Origin: Aliikangiella sp965214955
GTDB lineage: Bacteria > Pseudomonadota > Gammaproteobacteria > Enterobacterales > Kangiellaceae
Assembly (NCBI GenBank): GCA_965214955.1
Contig: CBDCCU010000013.1
Location: forward strand, 248,001-312,000
DNA: 64,000 bases
Direction: 5' to 3'
Made by a program: the position numbers and the translations under genes. Of the stretch, positions 53,881 through 61,185 are shown in pieces. How positions within the stretch are numbered: position 1 is the first letter of the stretch; each line of letters opens with the position of its first letter. The notes below the pieces were generated by a model, which was not told the origin of the DNA, searched no databases, and saw nothing but the letters and a program-made list of their open reading frames with translations.

Positions 53881-55613
53881 CGGCAGATGCAGCCTTAAAT
53901 CCCGCAGAACAAGCCTCTGAAGAGGCGCTTGCAAAAATTCGGGAATATCTTGCCGAAGGAAAGAGCTTCTTGCTCGAAGCGGGAGCCGGGGCAGGAAAAA
54001 CATACTCCCTAATCGAAACGCTCAAGCACCTGATAGCAGAAAGGGGCAATGAGTTGATAAGCAAGCATCAACAAATAGCCTGCATCACCTATACTAATAT
54101 TGCCGCCGATGAAATCACTTCAAGAACAGACAGCCACCAGGCCATTAACTCATCAACGATCCACCACTTTTGCTGGTCTTTGATAAAGGATTTCCAGCCA
54201 TACCTGCGCGAAAAATTGCAGGAGATAGATAAATGGCCTGAAATAATCGAAGAAGCTGGCGGTATTAACAATCAGGAAGTTGTCTATGATTTGGGCTATA
54301 GAAAAATCGACGATAAAGAAATCACGCTGCACCATGACGATATTTTATCCTTTATGGTTATGATCCTGAACGAACCTAAATTTCAGAGCCTGTTTGAAAA
54401 GCGCTACCCCATACTTTTTATAGATGAATATCAGGATACGGAAACTGCCTTCGCAGAAACCTTAAAGACTTGCTTTTTAGACACAGGCACAGGCCCTTTA
54501 ATCGGCTTCTTTGGCGACCACTGGCAAAAAATTTACGGTTCGGGCTGCGGTAAGATCGAGCATCCAAACCTTGAAGTAATCGGCAAGGAAGCCAATTTTC
54601 GATCCGTACCAGTTATTGTAAATTCACTCAACAATATGCGACCGTCCTTACCTCAACAAGTCCGTGATCCTGACGCCACAGGCGCTATCAGCATATTCCA
54701 TACGAACAGCTGGCAAGGAACAAGGCAAACTGGCGGACATTGGAGCGGGGATCTTCCCGCTGAAGAAGCGCATAATTATTTGGAAAATCTGAAAGAACGG
54801 CTGCAAAGAGAGGGTTGGGAATTTTCACCCGACAAAACCAAAATATTAATGCTTACGCATAACGTGCTGGCCGCAGAACAAGGATATAGAAATCTGTCTG
54901 GTGTTTTCCGTTACAATGACTCATTTACTAAAAAAGAAGATCGGCATATTGCCTTCATGGTCGATATTCTAGAGCCAGTTTGCATTGCCTATGCTAATCG
55001 GCGCTATGGCGAAATGTTCTCTTTATTGGGAAGGCGTACTCCGCTATTGAGTTCGCACCAGAACAAAGAAGAGTGGACAAGGAGTATGAACACTTTACTA
55101 GCTTTGCGCGAAAGGGGGACGATAGGCGAAGTTGTTGACCATCTTCTACAGACAAGACGGCCGCGTTTGCCGGAAGGTGTGGAAAACAAAGAGCGCAGAT
55201 TACAAGAGTGGCTACAGAAAGCCCCAGAAGAAAGGGAGGATAACCGCTCGTTGTCTGAATTGAGCAATCTTAGAACCATTGCCTATAGTGAGGTTATAGC
55301 GCTTGCAACTTTCCTGAATGACTTAACGCCCTTTAATACCAAACATGGTGTAAAGGGGGCTGAATTTGAAAACGTATTGGTCGTCTGTGGCCGGGGATGG
55401 AATCATTATAACTTCAATCAATTCTTGGAATGGGCCGGAGGCACTGTACCGGCAAATAAGCAAGCGTCTTATGAGAGAAATCGCAACTTATTTTATGTTG
55501 CTTGCTCTCGTTCTAAAAAGCGGCTTTGCTTATTGTTTACCCAGGAGTTAAGCGATACGGCAATTCAGACGCTATCCAATTGGTTTGGACAGGACTCTAT
55601 TATTGCGGCCTGA
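53877..55613 (+). CDS. gajB: UvrD-like helicase, GajB-like (Gabija)
   Basis: 578 residues of superfamily 1 helicase. Walker A LLEAGAGAGKTYSLIE (about 34-48), ACITYTNIAADEI (motif Ia), FIDEYQDTE (about 180, motif II), KEANFRSVPVIV and GAEFENVLVVCGRG (motif V-like), NRNLFYVACSRSKKRL (motif VI). GajB senses nucleotide loss and activates or unwinds with GajA in Gabija; in class 2 OLD systems the helicase is likewise the partner. ATG overlaps the nuclease stop. GajB assignment rests on this pairing, since UvrD-like proteins are common. Confidence 0.88.
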   Translation: MTADAALNPAEQASEEALAKIREYLAEGKSFLLEAGAGAGKTYSLIETLKHLIAERGNELISKHQQIACITYTNIAADEITSRTDSHQAINSSTIHHFCWSLIKDFQPYLREKLQEIDKWPEIIEEAGGINNQEVVYDLGYRKIDDKEITLHHDDILSFMVMILNEPKFQSLFEKRYPILFIDEYQDTETAFAETLKTCFLDTGTGPLIGFFGDHWQKIYGSGCGKIEHPNLEVIGKEANFRSVPVIVNSLNNMRPSLPQQVRDPDATGAISIFHTNSWQGTRQTGGHWSGDLPAEEAHNYLENLKERLQREGWEFSPDKTKILMLTHNVLAAEQGYRNLSGVFRYNDSFTKKEDRHIAFMVDILEPVCIAYANRRYGEMFSLLGRRTPLLSSHQNKEEWTRSMNTLLALRERGTIGEVVDHLLQTRRPRLPEGVENKERRLQEWLQKAPEEREDNRSLSELSNLRTIAYSEVIALATFLNDLTPFNTKHGVKGAEFENVLVVCGRGWNHYNFNQFLEWAGGTVPANKQASYERNRNLFYVACSRSKKRLCLLFTQELSDTAIQTLSNWFGQDSIIAA

Positions 55614-55631
55614 ATTTTGAGTCTTGATTAA

Positions 55632-55679
55632 TTTCCGCTTATGGCCGTTTGCGGAAATCAAGGGCGTAAAACCCTTGAT
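55632..55679. terminator. Two adjacent hairpins at the 3' ends of gajB and the 59-aa gene
   Basis: TTTCCGC (55632-55638) with GCGGAAA (55651-55657), then TCAAGGG (55658-55664) with CCCTTGA (55673-55679). The second overlaps the end of the minus-strand gene. No U tract, so termination is a guess. Confidence 0.45.
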
Positions 55680-55837
55680 ACAAGTTCATTCTCGATATTC
55701 TGCAATGAAGCCAAAGCATTCGTGCGTTGTAGCGTATTTGCATTGCTTTTTATAAGCTCGATAAAGACTTCTTTGTGTAGGCCGTGAAGCTGATAAGTGC
55801 TTTTGGCTGCTAATTCAAATTTTGTTACTAATCGCAT
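55658..55837 (-). CDS. Small hypothetical protein, 59 aa, element-borne
   Basis: Minus-strand frame from ATG 55837 to TGA 55658-55660, preceded by GGAGG at the ideal distance (AGGAGGTTACAATG). Product starts MRLVTKFELAAKSTYQLHGL and continues HKEVFIELIKSNANTLQRTN, with a helical charged C terminus; no membrane segment or cysteine. It is convergent with gajB and divergent from ardA. Directly upstream its leader contains a strong hairpin (55859-55877). The strong ribosome-binding site argues for a real gene. No family recognised. Confidence 0.68.
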   Translation of the reverse strand: MRLVTKFELAAKSTYQLHGLHKEVFIELIKSNANTLQRTNALASLQNIENELVSRVLRP

Positions 55838-55858
55838 TGTAACCTCCTATGTGTTGGA

Positions 55859-55877
55859 GGCCGTGACTATCACGGCC
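55859..55877. promoter_or_regulatory. Hairpin in leader of the 59-aa gene
   Basis: GGCCGTGA (55859-55866), loop CTA, TCACGGCC (55870-55877), perfect 8-bp stem followed by TTT on the plus strand. On the minus strand it stands in the untranslated leader 21 bases before the start codon. Confidence 0.6.
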
Positions 55878-56368
55878 TTTGCATGGCCGCGTGTCAGCGG
55901 AAATGAGATTAACTGCACCTTTGGTCGCAACGTCAGAGGAGAAGCGTTCCACGCTTGCAGGTTCTGGGCTCATTTATCGCTAAATGTGGTTGCTAAAAGG
56001 CCGCGCATGGTCTGCGCATTCAATGCTGATGGTTTTGATGATGTAACAATATTGGATCAGCAACAAAGTGCTGATGCTTTTGCCGGAACAGAAATATCGC
56101 TGCGCTGAAAAAGGCAGAATACGTTCGTATTCGCACTATCTGGATTTATTTCCTCTTTTGGGTATACGTCAAACTATCACATAACTTGTCTTCATCAAGA
56201 CATCCCCCGACCTTCCGCACCCTCTCAAGTTCAGGCTTGTGCAGGACGGGTGGTACCCCCTGTCTGGATTACGTCAAAACATGTGATCTTCGCTCGCAAG
56301 CTCGCTTCTTTCCTTGGGGTTTTCAACCCCAAAAGGGGATGAATTTTTAACCTTACAGGAGCAAGACA
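55878..56368. other. Long leader region of ardA without convincing gene
   Basis: About 490 bases between the 59-aa gene and ardA. A 103-codon plus-strand frame (55797-56108) overlaps it but has no ribosome-binding site and overlaps the better-supported minus-strand gene. Several inverted repeats are seen, for example TTGGGGTTTTCAACCCCAA (about 56315-56333) directly before ardA, and GACATCCCCCGACC... blocks. Antirestriction genes on mobile elements often have unusual promoters active on single-stranded DNA, which such hairpins could form. Function inferred only. Confidence 0.45.
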
Positions 56369-56884
56369 ATGAGCGAAGAAATCAGAATCTATGTTGCAGA
56401 CTTAGCCGCATACAACAACGGCAAATTACATGGTGTTTGGATTGATGCCACACAGGACATGGACGACATTCAAGATCAAATTAACGAACTACTAGCCAAT
56501 AGCCCCGAACAGGATGCAGAAGAATACGCCATTCATGACTACGAAGGCTTTGCAGGTTATTCAGTGTCTGAGTATGAAGGCATTCAACGTGCAGATGAAA
56601 TAGCGTGCTTTATTGCTGAGCATGGCGAGATTGCAAGTGAATTACTTTCACACTTTGGTGATAGCATCGAGGATGCACAAAATGCCATCGAAGAAAATTA
56701 TTGTGGCTGTTACGCCTCTCTTGCAGATTATGCCGAAGAGCTCACCGAGGAAACCACACAGATCCCTGAGCATTTAGCCTTTTATATCGACTATGAAAAA
56801 ATGGGGCGTGATATGGAGCTTGGTGGTGATGTATTCACCATCGAAACTGGCTATCAGGAAGTGCATATTTTCTGGAACCACTAA
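56369..56884 (+). CDS. ardA: Antirestriction protein ArdA
   Basis: 171 residues, the usual size, very acidic. Motifs of the family: IRIYVADLAAYNNGKLHGVWID near the start, AIHDYEGF, and LAFYIDYEKMGRDMELGGDVF toward the end. ArdA mimics B-form DNA and inhibits type I restriction-modification enzymes by occupying their DNA-binding groove. ACAGGAG is a strong ribosome-binding site. In this element it is only 4.6 kb from a complete type I system. Confidence 0.94.
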   Translation: MSEEIRIYVADLAAYNNGKLHGVWIDATQDMDDIQDQINELLANSPEQDAEEYAIHDYEGFAGYSVSEYEGIQRADEIACFIAEHGEIASELLSHFGDSIEDAQNAIEENYCGCYASLADYAEELTEETTQIPEHLAFYIDYEKMGRDMELGGDVFTIETGYQEVHIFWNH

Positions 56885-57144
56885 GGAAGAGGAGCTCTTG
56901 CCTTAATCAGGCAGGGCTTGTTTTCAACAGCGCTTTTTGGGCTCAGCGGCCATTTGGCCTTAATGGCTCATTCTTCACTTGTCTTGTCGCCAAGCCGTCA
57001 AGCTGAGCCCAAAAAGTTTAAATAATGCTGGATATTGGTACTTACAGTACCGATAGCGCCCTTGTTTTAAACTGTGCTGGTTTAGGATTATTTTTATCTA
57101 CGGCGATATGCGCCGTAAAAGTTGAAGATCATAAACTTAAATTC

Positions 57145-57162
57145 GTATACAATTATGTATAC
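57145..57162. promoter_or_regulatory. Palindromic operator site 1
   Basis: GTATACAATTATGTATAC, a near-perfect 18-bp palindrome 147 bp upstream of the HTH gene. It matches site 2 at 16 of 18 positions. Likely bound by mobile mystery protein A. Confidence 0.7.
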
Positions 57163-57243
57163 CTGAAATAGCTTTCAGTAAATAAATAGGTTTACATTGT
57201 TCTGTATAGGGTTAATTCATTTATTGACTTAGTTATTGTTTCA

Positions 57244-57261
57244 GTATATAAATATGTATAC
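57244..57261. promoter_or_regulatory. Palindromic operator site 2
   Basis: GTATATAAATATGTATAC, 18 bp, 48 bp before the HTH gene start; overlaps a probable AT-rich promoter. Together with site 1, 99 bp away (about 9.5 helical turns), it suggests autorepression with two dimers. Confidence 0.7.
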
Positions 57262-57308
57262 GGAATTAGTGTTCGAGTACATATATAGGTTGTCCAGAGT
57301 AAAAGCGC

Positions 57309-57791
57309 ATGAGCATAGACAAGATAGTTGCCAAGCAATATAGAGACAAGGTAAATCAAGCTGTAAGTCTGTTTGGTAGCTTATCTGCGCTTCCTAACCA
57401 TGGGCTTCCTAAAGAGGGTTGGCTGCGCACAGTACGAACGGCACTTGGTATGTCTGGAACGCAATTGGCTAAAAAGCTGGGTGTAACCAAGGCAAGAATA
57501 TCCAAGGTTGAACAAGATGAACCACACGGTAGTGTTACCCTAAAAACCATGCGATCTATGGCTGAAGTGATGAATTGCAAGTTTGTGTATGCGATTGTAC
57601 CAAAGCAAAACGTGGAAGATGTGATTAAAGAACGCGCCATTGAAAAGGCTCGTGCTCAGGTAAAAGCTGCATCCACTCATATGGCACTTGAAGCGCAATC
57701 ATTGAGTAAAGAACAGATCGAATTTGAGGTTGAGCGTATTGCTACGCAAATAATGGACAAATTGCCATCCGACTTTTGGAATGATCAGTAG
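57309..57791 (+). CDS. Mobile mystery protein A (HTH regulator/antitoxin-like)
   Basis: 160 residues. Characteristic N terminus (SIDKIVAKQYRDKVNQAV), then PKEGWLRTVRTALGMSGTQLAKKLGVT as an HTH_3-type DNA-binding domain, VTLKTMRSMAEVMNCKFVYAIVP, and a helical tail. Mobile mystery A is a family known from mobile elements in proximity to the Fic-type protein B, which follows after 11 bp. Probably the repressor and antitoxin-like partner. The two 18-bp palindromes upstream are likely its sites. Confidence 0.9.
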   Translation: MSIDKIVAKQYRDKVNQAVSLFGSLSALPNHGLPKEGWLRTVRTALGMSGTQLAKKLGVTKARISKVEQDEPHGSVTLKTMRSMAEVMNCKFVYAIVPKQNVEDVIKERAIEKARAQVKAASTHMALEAQSLSKEQIEFEVERIATQIMDKLPSDFWNDQ

Positions 57792-57802
57792 TTGAATTAG
57801 AG

Positions 57803-58420
57803 ATGATGGATGATTACTCAAATCTAGTTGATCACTTATTAGATGGCGTAGATGGAGCTACGCCACTTGACCCCGATGATTTGAATGGTCTGAAGTTCAA
57901 GCATGTTAGTACTAGAGGCGAACTAGACCAGCTTGAGCAAGCTGGCATCACTGAAGGATTGAAGTGGTTAGATAAACAAAAGAGCCCTGATGTGTTGTCA
58001 GAGTATTTTGTTTTAGAACTGCACAAGCGGTTGTTTGGCAGTGTCTGGAAGTGGGCAGGCACATTTCGCAGCACGGAAAAAAATATCGGTGTTGATCCAA
58101 TACAGGTTGCTATTCAATTGCGGCAACTATTGGATGATGCCAAATACTGGGTTGAGCATGGTATTTATGCGCCTAAAGAGCTAGCGGCTAGGTTTCATCA
58201 TAAGCTGGTATTTATACATCCGTTTTCTAATGGTAACGGGCGGCATGCACGGATAATGGCAGATGCAGTATTAACTAAACTATTAAATAAGCCAGCTATT
58301 GATTGGGCTGGTGATTACAGTCTGGAAGCCATGAATGAGCGTCGTCAGCAGTATATTGCAGCGCTTAGAGCCGCTGACAGGCATGATTTTAGTGCATTAT
58401 TAAAATTTGTTGGTGCTTGA
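57803..58420 (+). CDS. Mobile mystery protein B (Fic domain)
   Basis: 205 residues. The Fic core motif H-P-F-S-N-G-N-G-R (about 138-146), with KVHKRLFG-type helix before it (FVLELHKRLFGSVWKWAGTFR). Fic proteins transfer AMP or similar groups to target proteins, often as toxins. No inhibitory motif of the S/T-x-x-x-E-G-N/ type is obvious at first sight, so inhibition may come from protein A. Last gene of the element before prfC. Confidence 0.9.
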   Translation: MMDDYSNLVDHLLDGVDGATPLDPDDLNGLKFKHVSTRGELDQLEQAGITEGLKWLDKQKSPDVLSEYFVLELHKRLFGSVWKWAGTFRSTEKNIGVDPIQVAIQLRQLLDDAKYWVEHGIYAPKELAARFHHKLVFIHPFSNGNGRHARIMADAVLTKLLNKPAIDWAGDYSLEAMNERRQQYIAALRAADRHDFSALLKFVGA

Positions 58421-58491
58421 TTTTTAAATATTTGAATGTCAAACATTAAGGCACACTTTTTTAAATTAGTTGTAAATAAGGTTTTTTCGGT

Positions 58492-58560
58492 ATGAGCGAA
58501 AGTATTTTTTTAGATGAAGTCAATAAGCGAAGAACCTTCGCTATCATCTCCCACCCCGAT
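58492..58560. repeat. Right-hand copy of prfC 5' end (attR region)
   Basis: 69 bases aligned to 44398-44466 with about 58 identities; shared core ATCATCTC at 58543-58550. Left of the core the bases belong to the element end, right of it to chromosomal prfC. Confidence 0.75.
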
Positions 58561-60078
58561 GCGGGTAAAACAACCATTACTGAAAAGCTGCTTTTGCTTG
58601 GGCAAAAAATTCAAGAGGCTGGTACGGTTAAAGGTAAAAAGTCGGGTAAACATGCAACATCGGACTGGATGGAAATGGAAAAGCAGCGGGGTATTTCGGT
58701 AACAACCTCGGTAATGCAATTTCCTTACAATGGTCGCACTGTAAATCTACTTGATACACCTGGCCATGAAGATTTCTCCGAAGATACTTATCGTACTTTA
58801 ACCGCTGTTGATTCTGCTTTAATGGTTATTGATAGTAGTAAAGGGGTTGAGGATAGAACCATTAAATTAATGGAAGTTTGTCGTCTGCGAGATACGCCAA
58901 TTGTTACTTTCATGAATAAGCTCGATAGAGATATTAAAGATCCGATTGAACTGATGGATGAAGTAGAAGAGGTGCTTAATATTAAATGCGCTCCGATTAC
59001 CTGGCCTATTGGTATGGGTAAGGAGTTTAAAGGGGTTTATCATATTCTTGAAGACAAAACCTATTTTTATCAAACAGGGCAAGGGCATTTAATTCAAGAA
59101 ATTGATGTGGTTGAGGGGTTAGATAACCCTGAGCTTGATAAACGAATTGGAAGTTACGCGCAAGATCTTCGCGATGAGCTTGAGCTAGTGCTTGGAGCAA
59201 GCCACGAATTTGATTTAGATGAATTTTTAACAGGCAAGCTTTCTCCGGTTTATTTTGGTACGGCATTGGGCAATTTTGGTGTTACCCAAATGCTCGATGG
59301 TTTTGTTGAATGGGCGCCTAAACCCTTAGCGCGTAGCTCGCAAGACAGAGATGTGAATTCAGATGAAGATAAGTTTACGGGCTTTATTTTTAAAATTCAG
59401 GCCAATATGGATCCTCAGCATAGAGACAGAATTGCCTTTATGCGAATTGTTTCAGGGCGTTATAGCAAAGGCATGAAAATGAAGCACGTGCGATTAGGTC
59501 GCGATGTACAAGTGTCTAATGCGGTAACTTTTTTAGCAGGTGACAGAGCCAACCTTGATAACGCTTATGCGGGTGATATTATTGGTTTGCATAACCACGG
59601 CACTATTCAAATTGGTGATACTTTTAGCGAAGGTGAGCTTTTAAAGTTTTCGGGCATTCCAAACTTTGCACCAGAGCTTTTTCGCCGGGTAAGACTTAAA
59701 GATCCTTTAAAAAATAAAGCATTATTAAAAGGCTTAATTCAATTATCCGAAGAAGGCGCTACTCAAGTTTTTAGACCCATGAGTTCTAACGATTTAATTT
59801 TAGGTGCAGTTGGTGTGTTGCAGTTTGACGTTGTTGCTCATCGTTTAAAAGATGAATATAAAGTTAATTGTATTTTTGAACCAGTAACCGTAAATACGGC
59901 GCGTTGGGTTGAGTGTAGTGATGAAAAAATGCTCGAAGAGTTTAAGCGTAAAGCGGCTGATAACCTAGCGATTGATGGCGCTGAAAATCTCACATACTTA
60001 GCACCAACCCGAGTAAACTTAAATTTAACCGAAGAGCGTTGGCCTGATATTCAGTTTAATCATACTCGTGAGCACTAA
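58492..60078 (+). CDS. prfC: Peptide chain release factor 3
   Basis: 528 residues, full length. GTPase motif SHPDAGKTTITEKL (about 20-33), DTPGHEDFSEDTYR (G3), FMNKLDRDIKDP (G4), followed by EF-Tu-like domains. RF3 recycles RF1/RF2 from the ribosome. Its first 20 codons come from the inserted element: the duplicate 5' end is at 44398-44466, and the new start (ATGAGCGAA) is driven by element DNA (58421-58491). Reading frame is intact, so the integration keeps prfC functional, as in SXT insertions. Confidence 0.96.
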   Translation: MSESIFLDEVNKRRTFAIISHPDAGKTTITEKLLLLGQKIQEAGTVKGKKSGKHATSDWMEMEKQRGISVTTSVMQFPYNGRTVNLLDTPGHEDFSEDTYRTLTAVDSALMVIDSSKGVEDRTIKLMEVCRLRDTPIVTFMNKLDRDIKDPIELMDEVEEVLNIKCAPITWPIGMGKEFKGVYHILEDKTYFYQTGQGHLIQEIDVVEGLDNPELDKRIGSYAQDLRDELELVLGASHEFDLDEFLTGKLSPVYFGTALGNFGVTQMLDGFVEWAPKPLARSSQDRDVNSDEDKFTGFIFKIQANMDPQHRDRIAFMRIVSGRYSKGMKMKHVRLGRDVQVSNAVTFLAGDRANLDNAYAGDIIGLHNHGTIQIGDTFSEGELLKFSGIPNFAPELFRRVRLKDPLKNKALLKGLIQLSEEGATQVFRPMSSNDLILGAVGVLQFDVVAHRLKDEYKVNCIFEPVTVNTARWVECSDEKMLEEFKRKAADNLAIDGAENLTYLAPTRVNLNLTEERWPDIQFNHTREH

Positions 60079-60107
60079 AACATGCATCTTGAAGGCAAAC
60101 GGGTATA
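60078..60107. repeat. Degenerate half copy of MITE end
   Basis: AAACATGCATCTTGAAGGCA... matches the right arm of the 40668-40933 element at 27 of 30 positions. Starts at the last base of the prfC stop codon. Could serve as part of the 3' end of the prfC transcript. Confidence 0.75.
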
Positions 60108-60141
60108 TATCTCAGCTAGCTATTAACAACTTGAGACAATT

Positions 60142-60179
60142 AAACGCTTAATTTTTGTACGAATTAAGCGTTTTTTTTT
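60142..60179. terminator. Intrinsic terminator after prfC
   Basis: AAACGCTTAATT (60142-60153), loop TTTGTACG, AATTAAGCGTTT (60162-60173) and a T tract to 60179. Ends the prfC transcript. Confidence 0.92.
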
Positions 60180-60296
60180 GCTTATTTGATTAGCTCGATA
60201 TAAAGTACGCCTAATAATCATAAGGCTATTATTATTTTGCTCTTACATTCAATCAGTTTTGTATAGCAATAATAATGAGAACACTAATAAATAATT

Positions 60297-61082
60297 ATGT
60301 CTAACCAAATCAAACTTTTTGATTCACATTGTCATTTAGACTTTCCTAAATTTAAGGGAAAGGTCGATGCTATGGTTTCTAAATGCGAAGAAACTGGAAT
60401 TGGTGGTATTTTAATTCCGGGTGTCACTCGTGAAGGATGGCGCAGATTAAGACAAATTTCTGCACGTTATGCCATTTGCCATAGTGCCTTAGGTTTGCAT
60501 CCTATGTTTATGAAAGAGCATAAAAAATCACACCTGCGCGATCTTGAAATGGCACTTTCGGTTGGTCCTATTGCTGCTATTGGTGAAATTGGTCTCGACT
60601 TTTATCATGGCAGAAGCGAACAAAGCGAGCAAATTGAATTTTTTGAGTCGCAAGTTATTATTGCAAAAACGGCTAATCTGCCAATTGTAATGCACATTCG
60701 TAAGGCTCATGATGAAGTTTTACAAATATTAAAACGCTTAAACTTTAAAAATGGCGGCATTGTTCACGCCTTTAATGGTAGTGAAAATCAAGCTGAAAGA
60801 TTTATAGATAATGGCTTTAAACTGGGTTTTGGCGGTGCAATGACCTACCCAAGAGCGGCTAAACTGCATAAGTTGGTACAAAACCTTCCATTAGCATCAA
60901 TTGTGCTAGAAACTGATGCGCCTGACATGCCACCAGTAACTTGTAAGCTTGATTACAATACACCACTGCATTTATTTGATAATTTCCGTAGTTTTATTTC
61001 ATTGCGTGAAGAATCCCCTGCGGTTATTGCCAAACAAACAACTGAAAATGTTTATGCAGTATTAAATATCGAAGTCCAATAA
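60297..61082 (+). CDS. TatD-family metal-dependent DNase (YjjV-like)
   Basis: 261 residues. Metal ligands in FDSHCHLDF (about 8-16), GEIGLDFYHG (E about 97), MHIRKAHDE, HAFNGS and LETDAPDMPP (D about 205). TatD hydrolases are 3'-5' nucleases involved in DNA repair or degradation. Position after prfC recalls yjjV in E. coli. Preceded by a terminator and 120 bp spacer, so it has its own promoter. Confidence 0.93.
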   Translation: MSNQIKLFDSHCHLDFPKFKGKVDAMVSKCEETGIGGILIPGVTREGWRRLRQISARYAICHSALGLHPMFMKEHKKSHLRDLEMALSVGPIAAIGEIGLDFYHGRSEQSEQIEFFESQVIIAKTANLPIVMHIRKAHDEVLQILKRLNFKNGGIVHAFNGSENQAERFIDNGFKLGFGGAMTYPRAAKLHKLVQNLPLASIVLETDAPDMPPVTCKLDYNTPLHLFDNFRSFISLREESPAVIAKQTTENVYAVLNIEVQ

Positions 61083-61185
61083 AGCCAAAGCTCTTACAGT
61101 TACTCACTCATTAAATTAAGATCAACAGACCCTAAGTGTTTGCTATTTAAAATCAATGCATTAGACTAGATATATCGTCCATTAA

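Larger units (their letters stand above)
56885..57308. other. Non-coding region between ardA and mobile mystery A
   Basis: 424 bases. The left part has perfect 15-bp arms CTTTTTGGGCTCAGC (56933-56947) and GCTGAGCCCAAAAAG (57002-57016) around 54 bases with a nested GGCCATTTGGCC; this may be a structured RNA, a terminator of ardA or an inserted repeat. The right part is AT-rich and contains the two operator-like palindromes listed separately. No open reading frame of note. Confidence 0.6.
44449..58542. mobile_element. 14.1-kb element inserted at the 5' end of prfC
   Basis: Bounded by the shared ATCATCTC of the two prfC 5' ends (44449-44456 and 58543-58550). Contents: dead tyrosine integrase next to the left end, HTH gene, type I restriction operon, Gabija-like pair, 59-aa gene, ardA, mobile mystery A/B. 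prfC 5' end is the attachment site of the SXT/R391 integrative conjugative elements. No conjugation, mobilisation or replication gene is present and the integrase is broken, so it is a non-mobile or satellite remnant. G+C is higher than in neighbouring DNA, especially 45.1-55.6 kb. Confidence 0.75.

Noticed and set aside
45335..55613. Single combined restriction-Gabija operon
   Set aside because: hsdR and the nuclease gene are separated by 58 bp with an own ribosome-binding site; joint transcription is possible but not shown, so I list two modules.
55797..56108. Open frame of 103 codons on the plus strand before ardA
   Set aside because: No ribosome-binding site, overlaps the better-supported minus-strand 59-aa gene and its leader hairpin, and the residue composition is unlike a folded protein. 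Listed only as part of the leader.
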